From CAVQBP01 sp963848195 (GTDB lineage: Bacteria > Bacteroidota > Ignavibacteria > Ignavibacteriales > Ignavibacteriaceae), in assembly GCA_963848195.1 (NCBI GenBank), contig CAWKCY010000016.1, positions 124,001-188,000 of the forward strand: 64,000 nucleotides of DNA, in the 5' to 3' direction. Each line of letters opens with the position of its first letter. The first letter of the stretch is position 1. The notes beneath the pieces were generated by a model. That model had not been told where the DNA came from. It worked only from the letters and a program-made list of their open reading frames with translations, and made no database searches. The translations under genes were made by a program, and so were the position numbers. Shown here one piece after another: positions 54,171 through 63,671 of this stretch.

Positions 54171-56288
54171 ATGAAGTTCGTTTTAATAAATATCTTTATT
54201 TGTTACTTTGGATTATTTTTAGGGAATTCTTTTTCCCAATCAATCACTCCCAATAAATCTTCTTACTACAAAAATGGTATAGCAGCCCTGGAAAACAAGG
54301 ATGTTGCTTCAGCCGAACAATTTTTTGAAGAATCAGTTAAAGAAAATTCCGATGTGCCCTCCTTATTTGAATTATCAAAAATTTATATTGATAAAAATTC
54401 TATTCGAGGGAGAAGAAAGGCCCGTGAACTTTTAGAAAAGGCAATATGGAAAGAGCCAAAGAATATTAAATTGAGATTGTTTTATGCCGGTTTAATGGAA
54501 AATTACGGGAAAGGGATAGCTTTTAGTAAATATAATGACATAACGGAGGTTGATAGTGAATGTGCTGATGCATGGTATAATATGGGGAGGCTGAAATCAT
54601 TAGAATTTGATGATTACAATAATTCGGTAAATAGAATTGATGAGGGATATGAATTGAGTCTTGGAGGCTATGCATCCCGTTTATTTAATGAAGCGGAATC
54701 TTATCTGTTAAAGGCGCTGAAGTATGATTCTTCAAACGCGGAGGCTTATTTAAAGTTAAGCTTTTTATATGAAGATGCCGGTATGCCGGAAAAAGGGGTA
54801 ACACTTCTAGAAAAACTAGTAAAGATTTATCCGGATAATAAAGATGCTCATTTATTTTTAGGACTCCTTTACTATAGAACTTCAAAATTATCAGAATCGT
54901 ATAAAGAATATCAGGAAGCATTACTGTTAATGCCTATTTCCGAAAGATTGGATTTTACATATAACTCTGTTGTAGAATTGCTTGATCCGGTTGCCGAAGA
55001 ATTAATTGGTACTTTACAACCTAAGGATATAAGGAAATTTATCGATGCTTTCTGGAATGCAAGCGATCCTCTTTTTTTAACAAAGTATAACGAGAGACTG
55101 TTGGAGCATTATTCAAGGGTAGCATACTCAAATTTAAGGTTTAGCTTACCTGATAAACCTGGCTGGAAAACAGACAGAGGAGAGATAGTGTTGAGATATG
55201 GGGAACCTTTAAAGCGGAAAAGATACAGACCAAGAATAAACGCTGGCGGCAGGACGGTAGTTCAGGTAAAAACCGATGTGTGGGAATATAATGATATGGT
55301 CTTTGGTTTTGAAGATACTTTTATGTCGGGTAATTTTGTATTTTCCGATCCCTTTCCCGGGAGCCGTTATATACCTCAATACGAAGGAGATACAGAAGCT
55401 TTTGCCGATTATGTTAGAAGGGCACGCTTTGAAACATATAAACCTAAATATGAAGGACCTGCTTTTAGCATTCCGCATAATATAGTTCAATTCAAAAATC
55501 CAGATAAACAAAATAACACTGATATTTATTTTAATTATGCTCTCGATTATAATGAAAGTTTGATTGGAGATGGCATAGTCAATTATAAATATGACTGGGG
55601 TTTTTTCTTTAATGATGATTTATTTAATCCCATATATAAAAATAAAGGATATATTTGGGGACTTCCGGTTTCAAATACTATCGAAACCGATTCTTTGAAC
55701 TATGTGATTAACTCGACAGAGATGACAGTTAAACCTGATTCGGGAACTTTAGCTTTTGAAATTATCAGAACTTCAGATAAAGGTGTTTCATCAAATCATG
55801 AAAAATTTAGGGCAGTTGAATTTAGTCAAAATGATTTAGATATAAGTGATGTTGTATTGGCTGAAAAGATTGAAAAAGATAATAAAGAATCATTTCCTAT
55901 AAAAAGAGGAGACTTTAATATTCTGCCTAATCCTACATCAGTATTTACAAAGGAGGATAATCTATTTTTATATTATGAAGTTTACAATCTATCTATTGGT
56001 AAGGACAGCATTGCGGACTTTGAGCAGAAAATAACTATTAAGGAAGTAAATGACGAAAATGGGGTATCAAAGGCTGTAAATTCTGTTCTAAATCTTGTTG
56101 GAATTTCCAAGAAGAAAGAGGGGGTCACTTTAACTTCAAGATATCAAACAAAAGATAAAAACTCACAGATGTTCCTTCAGCTTGATATGAATAAATCTAA
56201 GCCAGGTAACTTTATTATTTTAGTTACTATACATGACAATATTTCACGGAAGGAAGTATCCCGAGCAGCGTTAATGAAATGGAGGTAG
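54171..56288 (+). CDS. Secreted TPR protein with GWxTD domain
   Basis: A 705-aa exported protein: signal peptide (MKFVLINIFICYFGLFLGNSFS), then TPR repeats (residues about 30-270, for example AEAYLKLSFLYEDAGMPEKGVTLLEKL), then the GWxTD domain at about residues 330-400 (PGWKTDRGEIVLRYGEP, VWEYNDMVFGFED). The C-terminal half has beta-rich modules. GWxTD proteins are common in Ignavibacteria, Chlorobi and Acidobacteria; their role is unknown. No partner gene is adjacent. Confidence 0.87.
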   Translation: MKFVLINIFICYFGLFLGNSFSQSITPNKSSYYKNGIAALENKDVASAEQFFEESVKENSDVPSLFELSKIYIDKNSIRGRRKARELLEKAIWKEPKNIKLRLFYAGLMENYGKGIAFSKYNDITEVDSECADAWYNMGRLKSLEFDDYNNSVNRIDEGYELSLGGYASRLFNEAESYLLKALKYDSSNAEAYLKLSFLYEDAGMPEKGVTLLEKLVKIYPDNKDAHLFLGLLYYRTSKLSESYKEYQEALLLMPISERLDFTYNSVVELLDPVAEELIGTLQPKDIRKFIDAFWNASDPLFLTKYNERLLEHYSRVAYSNLRFSLPDKPGWKTDRGEIVLRYGEPLKRKRYRPRINAGGRTVVQVKTDVWEYNDMVFGFEDTFMSGNFVFSDPFPGSRYIPQYEGDTEAFADYVRRARFETYKPKYEGPAFSIPHNIVQFKNPDKQNNTDIYFNYALDYNESLIGDGIVNYKYDWGFFFNDDLFNPIYKNKGYIWGLPVSNTIETDSLNYVINSTEMTVKPDSGTLAFEIIRTSDKGVSSNHEKFRAVEFSQNDLDISDVVLAEKIEKDNKESFPIKRGDFNILPNPTSVFTKEDNLFLYYEVYNLSIGKDSIADFEQKITIKEVNDENGVSKAVNSVLNLVGISKKKEGVTLTSRYQTKDKNSQMFLQLDMNKSKPGNFIILVTIHDNISRKEVSRAALMKWR

Positions 56289-56552
56289 TTTTATGTGGCT
56301 GTCTGTGGTCGGTTGTATATGGTTTGTTGACAGGTTTGGTAGGGTTTGTAACGGCATGAATATGTGCAATAAGACACAACTGCACTGCGAATAAATTTCG
56401 TGTTATGTTAAAAATATTCGCATATGATATATTAAAAATAGGCTCAATTTAATTATTTTAAGATTAAAATCTAATCTTTATCATTTTGGTACAGTTTTAG
56501 CTTGTGATATAGTGCAAGTGGTCCAAAAAAAACCGGGAAAGGGATAGTTTTT
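56289..56552. other. Intergenic region without a gene
   Basis: An A+T-rich spacer after the GWxTD gene. TTAAGATTAAAATCTAATC at about 56459 is a loose palindrome. No gene or clear terminator is seen. Confidence 0.4.
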
Positions 56553-56651
56553 ATGAATAGCGAAGGAAATTTCATGCGAGGGTTTATTAATGGTTTGGCC
56601 ATTGAGGTTGCATTTTTAATTTTTGTTATACTTGTTACATTAGTTATTTAA
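56553..56651 (+). CDS. Possible 32-aa membrane peptide before a strong terminator
   Basis: MNSEGNFMRGFINGLAIEVA then FLIFVILVTLVI: a short polar start and one hydrophobic helix. GGGAAAGGGAT lies 8 nt upstream as a good ribosome-binding site, and a textbook terminator follows at 56716-56747, so a small transcript is likely. No family recognised; a small inner-membrane peptide or a toxin-like hydrophobic peptide are both possible. Confidence 0.5.
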   Translation: MNSEGNFMRGFINGLAIEVAFLIFVILVTLVI

Positions 56652-56715
56652 AGGGGGCTGAGAAATTCATCCTGGGGAATAATAGAAGAAGATTTTATAT
56701 CTATCCCTTACCCTT

Positions 56716-56747
56716 AAAGCCATAAAATTTAGTTTTATGGCTTTTTT
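56716..56747 (+). terminator. Rho-independent terminator
   Basis: A 12-bp perfect stem (AAAGCCATAAAA at 56716-56727, TTTTATGGCTTT at 56733-56744) with a 5-base loop and a T run. It ends the transcript that would carry the 32-aa peptide. Confidence 0.85.
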
Positions 56748-56760
56748 GTTAGGGGTTTAA

Positions 56761-56910
56761 TTCTATCTGCTCAATTATATAAAAAAAACACATATTGTAG
56801 ATAATAAATACTCCAGTTTATACAGTGATATCGCACCAACTGTAGCCAATCTTATAGATATTACGGAACCTAACGGATGTACAGGGATACCAATAATAAA
56901 GTCAAAGTAA
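56761..56910 (+). pseudogene. C-terminal remnant of an alkaline-phosphatase-superfamily protein
   Basis: The frame ending with the stop at 56908-56910 includes YSSLYSDIAPTVANLID followed by EPNGCTGIPI. The DIAPT...LLG..PNG pattern marks the C-terminal active-site region of phosphodiesterase/sulfatase-like metalloenzymes. There is no start codon and the frame is closed by a stop at 56758-56760. It is probably a decayed gene fragment lying convergent to the symporter gene. Confidence 0.55.
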
Positions 56911-56912
56911 AT

Positions 56913-58133
56913 TTAAATTTTTAAGGTTTCTCCCTCTGATTTAGCAATAACAGCAGCTCCGCATGAATCGCTCCAGACATTAACTGTAGTTCTGCACATG
57001 TCAAGAATACGATCTACGGCGAGAATAAGACCCACTCCTTCTAATGGAAGACCAACGGAAGAAAGAACTACTGTAATCATTACAAGTCCAGCCATCGGAA
57101 TTCCGGCAGCTCCTATTGAAGCGAGTAAAGCAGTAAATACAACGACAAATTGTTGAATAAATCCTAAATGAATACCATAAGCCTGTGCAATAAAAATAGC
57201 AGCAACAAATTCATATAAAGCTGTTCCATCCATATTTACCGTAGCGCCCAGAGGAAGCACAAAGCTGGTAATTTTATTTGAAACACCGACTTCATCTTCA
57301 ACGGCTTCAATGGTTAAGGGTAAAGTAGCGGATGAAGATGAAGTTGAAAAGGCAGTTAATAAAGGAGTGGTCATTGCTTTGAAATGCTTCCATGGGTTCA
57401 CTTTTCCGTAAAGCTTCAATATTAACGGAAGTGTAATAAATGCATGAAAGATTAACCCCAAAAGAACGGATGACATATATAAACCAAGTCTTTGAACAAT
57501 CCCTAGCAGCGCTTCCTTATTTCCGGCTTGTTCTGCAACGACTCCAGAAACAATTCCGAATATTCCGAGCGGGGCAAATTTGATTATGAATGAAGTTATT
57601 TTCATCATTACTTCAAATCCCGCATTGACTAGATTTATTAAGTTATTTTTGTATTCATCTGAAATCTTGGTTATAAAATATCCGGTAAGGATAGAGAAAA
57701 ATATAACCGCAAGCATATCTGCAGAAGCTAAAGCATCAAAAATATTAGTTGGAACAAGACGTAAAAGAATATTCCCCAAACTTCCGGATGCGCCAATTTC
57801 CTGTACATTTTTCTGAAAGCCTAAATCAGCTCCCACACCGGGCTGAATTAAATTAACGAGAGTTAATCCAACTAAGATGGCCAGGAGACTTGTGACAAGA
57901 TAATATGTTAGAGTCTTTAACCCGAGTTTACCTAAACTGGAGGCGCCTCCTATATTTGCAACTCCCGATATAATTGATGTTAAAATCAACGGAACGATGA
58001 TCATTTTAAGAGCTCTTAAAAATAAATCCCCGATCCAGGTTACATATTTGACATAAGGTGTCAAAAACAACCCGCATAGTATTGCTAAAATAAAAGCTAT
58101 TAAAATCTGCCAGTGCAACTTTAGTCTAAACAT
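56913..58133 (-). CDS. Dicarboxylate/amino acid:cation symporter (SDF/DAACS)
   Basis: A 406-aa inner-membrane transporter importing glutamate, aspartate or C4-dicarboxylates with H+ or Na+. Seen: the serine-rich re-entrant loop FSTSSSATLPLTIEAVE, VLPLGATVNMDGTALYEF (NMDGT motif, helix 7) and the C-terminal VDRILDMCRTTVNVWSDS (substrate-binding R/N/D region). Eight-helix GltPh-like layout. It lies 16 bp after hemW on the same strand and may be co-transcribed. Confidence 0.93.
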   Translation of the reverse strand: MFRLKLHWQILIAFILAILCGLFLTPYVKYVTWIGDLFLRALKMIIVPLILTSIISGVANIGGASSLGKLGLKTLTYYLVTSLLAILVGLTLVNLIQPGVGADLGFQKNVQEIGASGSLGNILLRLVPTNIFDALASADMLAVIFFSILTGYFITKISDEYKNNLINLVNAGFEVMMKITSFIIKFAPLGIFGIVSGVVAEQAGNKEALLGIVQRLGLYMSSVLLGLIFHAFITLPLILKLYGKVNPWKHFKAMTTPLLTAFSTSSSSATLPLTIEAVEDEVGVSNKITSFVLPLGATVNMDGTALYEFVAAIFIAQAYGIHLGFIQQFVVVFTALLASIGAAGIPMAGLVMITVVLSSVGLPLEGVGLILAVDRILDMCRTTVNVWSDSCGAAVIAKSEGETLKI

Positions 58134-58149
58134 TACTCTTTTCGATTTA

Positions 58150-59307
58150 TTAGAAGGATATATATTTCCCCTGAATCATAAGAATATTGCTTAGAATTTC
58201 ATCGCATAATGCATAACCGGATTTAGTTAAACGGATATAATTATTATCTGTAATAATAAAATTTTCTGTCTTTAACTTATTTAAGTATCCCGAGTTGTTT
58301 CTCAGCCATTCGTCTCCGAACATTTTTTTAAATTCAATTAAATTTAATCCACTGCTTCGCAAAGCAAGCATAATATATTCATCAAGCATTTGTCTTTGAT
58401 TTATATTTTCAAAATTAGCAACAGCATTATTATTCTTTTCTATTTCGCTGATGTATTTTTTAAGACTTGAGTAGTTCCACCATCTTTTCCTGTTCATAAA
58501 TGAATGTGATGACGTACCAAAACTTAAATAATCTTTATATCTCCAATAAGCATTATTATGGATGCATTCAAATCCGGGTTTTGCAAAATTAGAAACTTCA
58601 TATTGCTTAAAATGATTTTCTTCCAAAAAGTTTAAACAGATTTCGTACAGATCGGCGTCATAATCATCATCATGAATTTGTACTTCTCCATCCAGAACCA
58701 TTTTATTCAGAATAGTTCCCCTTTCCAGAATTAAACTATAAGCGGAAATATGTGTAACAGGCAATTGAACGGCAATATTTAAATTTGATTTCCATTTCCG
58801 GCTGGTTTGACCGGGTAAATTAAAAATTAAATCAATGTTTATATTATGAAACCCGGCAGCTTGAGCATCGTGAACAGTTTTTATGGCAGTATCTTTATCA
58901 TGAATTCTAGTTAAAAACTGCAACTCATCATTATGAAAAGATTGAATACCAATACTTATTCGATTTATTCCAATATCATGAAACAGCTTTAATTTCTCTT
59001 TATCAACAGTTCCAGGATTAGTTTCAAGAGTAATTTCAGCATCATTTGAGATAGGATAATTCTTTTTTACAGCAGCAATTATATCTGAAATATATTGGGG
59101 ATGCATTAAGGAAGGTGTTCCCCCCCCAAAATAAATCGAATTAAAAATTCTATCTGCTGCATAAAAGTCCGAATAATAATTTATTTCTTTTTTCAGGGAT
59201 TGGAGGTAAGGAGAAATATTTTCTTCGGTAATAATAGAGTAAAAATCACAATAGATACATTTGTGGTCACAAAATGGAATATGTATATATATTGCTGATT
59301 CCTTCAT
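58150..59307 (-). CDS. hemW: Radical SAM heme chaperone HemW
   Basis: Radical SAM family protein that binds heme and delivers it to target proteins; formerly annotated as coproporphyrinogen III oxidase. The motif CDHKCIYCDFYS near residue 14 gives the CX3CX2C cluster ligands with the HemW-type YCDFYS. SIYFGGGTPSLM and ETNPGTVDKEKL follow, and the C-terminal HemN_C region (YIMLALRSSGLNLIEFKKMF). At 385 aa it is normal. It lies just upstream of the symporter gene. Confidence 0.94.
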   Translation of the reverse strand: MKESAIYIHIPFCDHKCIYCDFYSIITEENISPYLQSLKKEINYYSDFYAADRIFNSIYFGGGTPSLMHPQYISDIIAAVKKNYPISNDAEITLETNPGTVDKEKLKLFHDIGINRISIGIQSFHNDELQFLTRIHDKDTAIKTVHDAQAAGFHNINIDLIFNLPGQTSRKWKSNLNIAVQLPVTHISAYSLILERGTILNKMVLDGEVQIHDDDYDADLYEICLNFLEENHFKQYEVSNFAKPGFECIHNNAYWRYKDYLSFGTSSHSFMNRKRWWNYSSLKKYISEIEKNNNAVANFENINQRQMLDEYIMLALRSSGLNLIEFKKMFGDEWLRNNSGYLNKLKTENFIITDNNYIRLTKSGYALCDEILSNILMIQGKYISF

Positions 59308-59348
59308 TTATTTGTATTTACTCATTTTTAAAGGGTAATTTAAAATAA

Positions 59349-59374
59349 AAAAGGGACTATACAAAGTCCCTTTT
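59349..59374 (-). terminator. Rho-independent terminator after the DUF6588 gene
   Basis: A 10-bp perfect stem (AAAAGGGACT and AGTCCCTTTT) with a 6-base loop. On the minus strand it is followed by a T-rich run (TTTTTTATTTTA). It lies 28 bp past the stop of the gene at 59402-60454. Confidence 0.85.
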
Positions 59375-59401
59375 ATCTAAATTTAAAGAATGATATTCCA
59401 A

Positions 59402-60454
59402 TCAAAAACCGAAGGAGAGCCCTCCGCTAAGAGTGTTGGTTTGAGCTAGCTTGTAGTCCACATTTATGTTTACAATAGCAAGTTTGAATGTACTTCCTAA
59501 AGTAAATCCGACACTATTTTTACCTTTTGCATCGAAAGAAACCAATGCAGTTTGGGGACCATATGGTGTATCAAAATTGTAGGAATATTTTGTTGTAGTT
59601 GAGGAACTTTCAACAGTTACCCCTGCATAAGGGGTTACAGCAAACGTACCTCCAAAAGTTTTGCTTGCATAAGCTCCATACTGGAGTGCAGTCCCTTCAA
59701 AAATATCGCCTACAGTTAAGTTCTGATAAAATATTCCTACACCTAAATCCAAAGGAAGCGGATTCGATAGCCACATATTTATATTGTTTATTGCACCAAT
59801 ACCAAAAAAGCTGAGTTTTCCTATATCCTGTATATTAACTGAGGGTAAATAACGAATTGATAATGCAGTTCCGTAAAAAGTTCCTAAAGTTAACTGCACT
59901 GCTGCAGAAGGAAATATAGGAAGATTATTAAGGTATCCTCCGATTCCGCCTAGAGAATCTTTATATACCCCGATTTGTTGTCCTTGAATATTTGCCCCCG
60001 GAAATTCAACATATAAATTATCCTTTTTATCACCAACAACAGTAGGACCGGAAACATTAACATTCCAGTCACGGGATAATATTTCGGTCTTTATTGACTG
60101 TCCCGCTTGAGTATTTGGATTTATATTGGAGGCAGCTAAAATCCTGTCTACCTGTTCACTGTTAAATCTGAACAGCCCTGAAGTACTGAAACTCTTAGAC
60201 TGATCATTAAAGAAAGATCCCATTCCTATAAATTTTAAATTAACATCAATACCATATACTTTTGCCTCAGGCACTTTTTGGACCCATCCTGAATTAAGAT
60301 TGGAACCAAACGCTGATATTAATGGGGATATGTATGAATCCGCAGCACTGGATGAAAGACTAGATAAAGTTTCTTCAAGACTTTGTGCTTTAGTACCGGA
60401 TAGTGAAATAATTAAGAAAAAAAGAGCCAAATGTTTGAAAATAAACTTTGACAT
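59402..60454 (-). CDS. DUF6588-like outer-membrane protein
   Basis: A 350-aa secreted beta-rich protein. Signal peptide MSKFIFKHLALFFLIISLSGTKAQ; strands near the end such as AVTPYAGVTVESSS and NSVGFTLGSTFKLAIVNINV, finishing GGLSFGF, which is an outer-membrane barrel insertion signal with terminal Phe. The DUF6588 family has this layout. Function unknown. It is followed by a terminator and appears to be a single-gene unit. Confidence 0.78.
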   Translation of the reverse strand: MSKFIFKHLALFFLIISLSGTKAQSLEETLSSLSSSAADSYISPLISAFGSNLNSGWVQKVPEAKVYGIDVNLKFIGMGSFFNDQSKSFSTSGLFRFNSEQVDRILAASNINPNTQAGQSIKTEILSRDWNVNVSGPTVVGDKKDNLYVEFPGANIQGQQIGVYKDSLGGIGGYLNNLPIFPSAAVQLTLGTFYGTALSIRYLPSVNIQDIGKLSFFGIGAINNINMWLSNPLPLDLGVGIFYQNLTVGDIFEGTALQYGAYASKTFGGTFAVTPYAGVTVESSSTTTKYSYNFDTPYGPQTALVSFDAKGKNSVGFTLGSTFKLAIVNINVDYKLAQTNTLSGGLSFGF

Positions 60455-60914
60455 AATAAATTCCTTTATGATAAATGTAAAAAATTCTTGTTTTCGAATT
60501 TCCGCAGCTGTTTTATCAAAACGTATACCATTTTTATTTTATAAAAGATTTTTATATCAGGTTCAAGAAAATATTAATTGAAATTAAAACGTCAGTGAAT
60601 GGTGAGTATAGGTTTAATGGGTAAGGTATAGGATATATGGGTTAATGATTAACGCCTTATACCCTAAAGCTTTATATTCCTTCACTGAGGTTTTACACTT
60701 GAAAATTTTTTTACGAACTATTAAATATCTCATGTATATTTTACTTACTTAGAAGTTTTGCAGGTTATAATTTCCAATTAACTCTGTTTTAAAGATGACA
60801 TCTTTCCAATATATATTATTGCACAACTTCAGCAGCTCTATAAAATGATTAAATTAAGAATTGTTTATATTAATAGATGTGATTAAAAAATTTCAGGAAT
60901 AAGGATAATCAATT
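60455..60914. other. Intergenic region with one palindrome
   Basis: A 460-bp spacer before the SLBB gene. It holds the AAAGATGACATCTTT palindrome at 60791-60805, followed about 25 bases later by GCACAACTTCAGC, which recalls GCGTAACTTCAG near 9388. Tracts of GGTTTAATGGG/GGGTAAGGTATAGG lie around 60600. No gene is supported. Confidence 0.5.
60791..60805. promoter_or_regulatory. AAAGATGACATCTTT palindrome (single copy)
   Basis: Identical to the left ends of copies A and B, but without a matching second end nearby. It lies 110 bp before the SLBB gene start. It could be a regulator site or the remnant of an inverted-repeat element. Confidence 0.5.
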
Positions 60915-61433
60915 TTGAAATATTTATCGTTAGTCTCTTTAATTATCATTTTGTTTAACATAAATAATTTTTGTCAGGAAGATGTTCAGATTGGAATGAG
61001 TTTAAGGGCTATCCTAAATGATAATAGAGGAGCTCTTTTTGATTATTCCAAACCAGATGCTATAAATATGAGAGTACTGGTATGGGGAAATGTTACATTT
61101 CCGGGTGAATATGTTATCCCATCAACCAGTAATATTAATGAACTATTATCTTTGGCAGGGGGACCGACAGATGATGCAGAATTAGATGAGCTTCGAATCT
61201 ATAGACTTGGCCCTGATTCGGCTCAAAAAATGATTAAATTTAATTATAATGACCTTCTATGGAATGATAAATTAACCAAACCATTAAAAATACCTCAATT
61301 GAAGCCGGGTGATGTTTTATTAATTCCCGGCAAACCGAGATTTTTCTTTTTGGATTATTTTGATATTACACTCTCATTAATTACAACTATTTCAGCAATT
61401 GCTGTTTTGATGTTTACTATTTTCAAAAAATAG
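60915..61433 (+). CDS. SLBB-domain exported protein
   Basis: A 172-aa protein starting at a TTG with AGGA 10-14 nt before it. A signal peptide (MKYLSLVSLIIILFNINNFC) is followed by a soluble ligand-binding beta-grasp segment (VLVWGNVTFPGEYVIPS, NELLSLAGGPTDDA) and a second part LKPGDVLLIPGKP. One C-terminal transmembrane helix (ITLSLITTISAIAVLMFTIF) ends it. SLBB domains occur in polysaccharide export channels. No other export genes are near, so its role is unknown. Confidence 0.83.
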   Translation: MKYLSLVSLIIILFNINNFCQEDVQIGMSLRAILNDNRGALFDYSKPDAINMRVLVWGNVTFPGEYVIPSTSNINELLSLAGGPTDDAELDELRIYRLGPDSAQKMIKFNYNDLLWNDKLTKPLKIPQLKPGDVLLIPGKPRFFFLDYFDITLSLITTISAIAVLMFTIFKK

Positions 61434-61532
61434 ATAAAAATATTTTTTTAGGAAGGTGCATGATAAGGTCGTTTTTAGTTTTATACACTACTCCACCGGC
61501 TGAAACCTGGAGCAAGAGAAGAAAATCTTTGT

Positions 61533-62510
61533 TTAGCTCATTAATGCAGCAATTGAAGCATTTATGACAATATCGTTTGCACTGCAGCCACGGCTAAGGT
61601 CTGAAAATGGTTTATTTAATCCCTGTACTAATGGACCAATAGCTTCAGCTTTTCCCCACCGTTGAGCCATCTTATAGCCAATATTACCAGCATTTAAATC
61701 GGGAAAAATCAGGATATTTGCTTTACCTGCAACTTCACTTCCGGGGGCTTTTCTCTTAGCAATTGAATCTATTACAGCTGCATCGAACTGAAGTTCACCG
61801 TCAACATGAAGGTCAGGTCTTTTAGTTTTTATGTGAGACATTGCCTCCAAAACCTTATCAATTTTTTCATGTTTGGCGCTACCTTTAGTCGAAAAAGAGA
61901 GCATAGCAATATAAGGTTCTTCGCCGGTAAGTTTTTTATGATTATCTGCAGAAGATATCGTTATATCTGCAAGCTGGAGCGGATCCGGATCAACTACAAC
62001 ACCGCAGTCTGCAAAAGTATAATTTTTTTCCGGCAGTACCATTAAGAAAAAGCTTGATACTATTGAAATTCCGGGTTTTAATCCGATGCACATAATCCCA
62101 GCTCTTAAAACATCTGCGGTCGAGGCTATAGAACCGCCAACCGCACCGTCAGCTAATCCTTCACGGAGCATCATTCCGGCAAAGAAGAGATCTCTTTTTA
62201 TAGTTTCTTTAGCCTGTTCAACAGAAATACCTTTGCTTTTTCTTAACTCATAGAAAACTGCAGCAAAATCATCCAGATTTTTTGATTTGTGCTGATCAAT
62301 CACTGTTATTCCATTTAAATCTATATTTGCAGACGAGGCTTTGCTTTTAACTTCCTCTGCATTTCCCAGAGTTATTACAGATACAATTTTTTCTTTTGTT
62401 AAAATTTCCGCTGCTTTTAATACTCTTTCATCATGGGATTCAGGTAAAATAATAGTTTTTTTCTTTTCTGAAGCTTTTTCTTTTATTTCATCAAGAATTT
62501 TTAGGCTCAT
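61533..62510 (-). CDS. pta: Phosphate acetyltransferase
   Basis: Interconverts acetyl-CoA and acetyl phosphate in acetate metabolism. Motifs: ILPESHDERVLKAAEIL (residues 21-37), GGSIASTADVLRAG (about 124-137), SFFLMV, VDPDPLQLADI, and FPDLNAGNIGYKMAQR (about 268-283). At 325 aa it is the short single-domain Pta without the N-terminal regulatory region. No ackA in the window. Together with the hydrogenase it fits a fermentative energy metabolism. Confidence 0.96.
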   Translation of the reverse strand: MSLKILDEIKEKASEKKKTIILPESHDERVLKAAEILTKEKIVSVITLGNAEEVKSKASSANIDLNGITVIDQHKSKNLDDFAAVFYELRKSKGISVEQAKETIKRDLFFAGMMLREGLADGAVGGSIASTADVLRAGIMCIGLKPGISIVSSFFLMVLPEKNYTFADCGVVVDPDPLQLADITISSADNHKKLTGEEPYIAMLSFSTKGSAKHEKIDKVLEAMSHIKTKRPDLHVDGELQFDAAVIDSIAKRKAPGSEVAGKANILIFPDLNAGNIGYKMAQRWGKAEAIGPLVQGLNKPFSDLSRGCSANDIVINASIAALMS

Positions 62511-62835
62511 AACATCTCTTTAGTTTTTGTTAATAAGAAAAACGAATTAAAAATAACTCTCTAACTTAAATTATGTAGTTAAAAATTCAAAGTTTACGTC
62601 TTAATAATAATCTTAAGCACGATTCTTCGTGCCCTTTGTGCTTTAGTGTTTAATACAAACCGCGCTTAAATATCTTTATCCATATTGACAAATTAGACTA
62701 CCCTGTTTATCTTACACCAATCATATTGTTCGGTTTCTTTCAAGATTAAAAAACTTTGGAATATTTACTCAGGTTAAGTTTATTTAATTGGATCCCATTA
62801 ATTAACAAAATCATCAAAAAAACAAGGAGAGTCCT
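62511..62835. other. Intergenic region with a GCACGA inverted motif
   Basis: A 325-bp divergent spacer. The sequence AGCACGATTCTTCGTGCCC at about 62617-62635 forms a short hairpin (GCACGA with TCGTGC), followed by TTTGTGCTTTAG. Similar CTTCGTG/CTTTGTG text is seen as a scattered repeat in many genomes. No gene. Confidence 0.5.
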
Positions 62836-63519
62836 ATGAAGCGTATATTGTTACCGGCAATTCTAATTCTATTCATATTAAGTAGTACTACTTTTGCGCA
62901 ATTACCTATAAAATTAGGGGGAAGAGTGGGATTGAATATTGCAAATCTTTCTTTTGATCCTGATGTTACCGCAACCATTCCAGGAGCTTCAACATCAGGC
63001 AGGGCAGTATTTCTATTTGGGGGAGTTTTTCAATTAGGTTTTGCGGGGCCAATTGCCTTAGAAGTTGAACCGACATATATCCAAAAAGGAGGAAAAGCCG
63101 AAGCAAATAACATTTCAATTAATGGTATCCCGGTAAGTAGCTTAAAATTAACTTATAAACTTTCTTATTTGGAGATCCCTATTTTATTAAGAGTTAATCT
63201 GCCTGTACCTGGGATTAAACCATATGCAGAAGCAGGACCAACAATTGGTTTTAATATGTCATCAACTGTTACAACTGATTTTACTGCTAATGGCCAAAGT
63301 GGTACGAATGATACAGATGATAAAGACAATACATCATCTACTGAATTTGGTCTGGCATTTGGAGCAGGCGTTGAATATGGTGTTGCTCCATTTACATCAT
63401 TAGTATTTGATGTTCGTTATGCTCTGGGATTAAGCAACACACAGAGCAATTCTACGGGCAATCAAAGTATCAAGACAAATGGTATTCAATTATCGGTGGG
63501 TGTTTTGTTCGGATTATAG
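62836..63519 (+). CDS. PorT-family outer-membrane beta-barrel protein
   Basis: A 227-aa secreted barrel. AAGGAGAGTCCT lies before the start as a good ribosome-binding site. Signal peptide MKRILLPAILILFILSSTTFAQ, then strands such as IKLGGRVGLNIANLSFDPDV, LEVEPTYIQKGGKA, SYLEIPILLRVNLPVPGIKP (a PorT hallmark) and GIQLSVGVLFGL at the end. Function unknown. It is followed by its own terminator. Confidence 0.85.
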   Translation: MKRILLPAILILFILSSTTFAQLPIKLGGRVGLNIANLSFDPDVTATIPGASTSGRAVFLFGGVFQLGFAGPIALEVEPTYIQKGGKAEANNISINGIPVSSLKLTYKLSYLEIPILLRVNLPVPGIKPYAEAGPTIGFNMSSTVTTDFTANGQSGTNDTDDKDNTSSTEFGLAFGAGVEYGVAPFTSLVFDVRYALGLSNTQSNSTGNQSIKTNGIQLSVGVLFGL

Positions 63520-63541
63520 AGTATTATAGTGAGAATTTAGC

Positions 63542-63570
63542 AAGGCGAAAGTGTTTCTTTCGCCTTTTTT
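63542..63570 (+). terminator. Rho-independent terminator
   Basis: A 10-bp perfect stem (AAGGCGAAAG at 63542-63551, CTTTCGCCTT at 63557-63566) with a 5-base loop, and a T run after it. It ends the PorT-like gene. Confidence 0.9.
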
Positions 63571-63671
63571 ATTTTTCTTATTTTGATTATAATAATACTA
63601 TAATCGTTCATTTTTTATGGGGATTTAAAAAGGGAGGGATTAAATGAAGAGATTTTTATTATTTCACCTTT

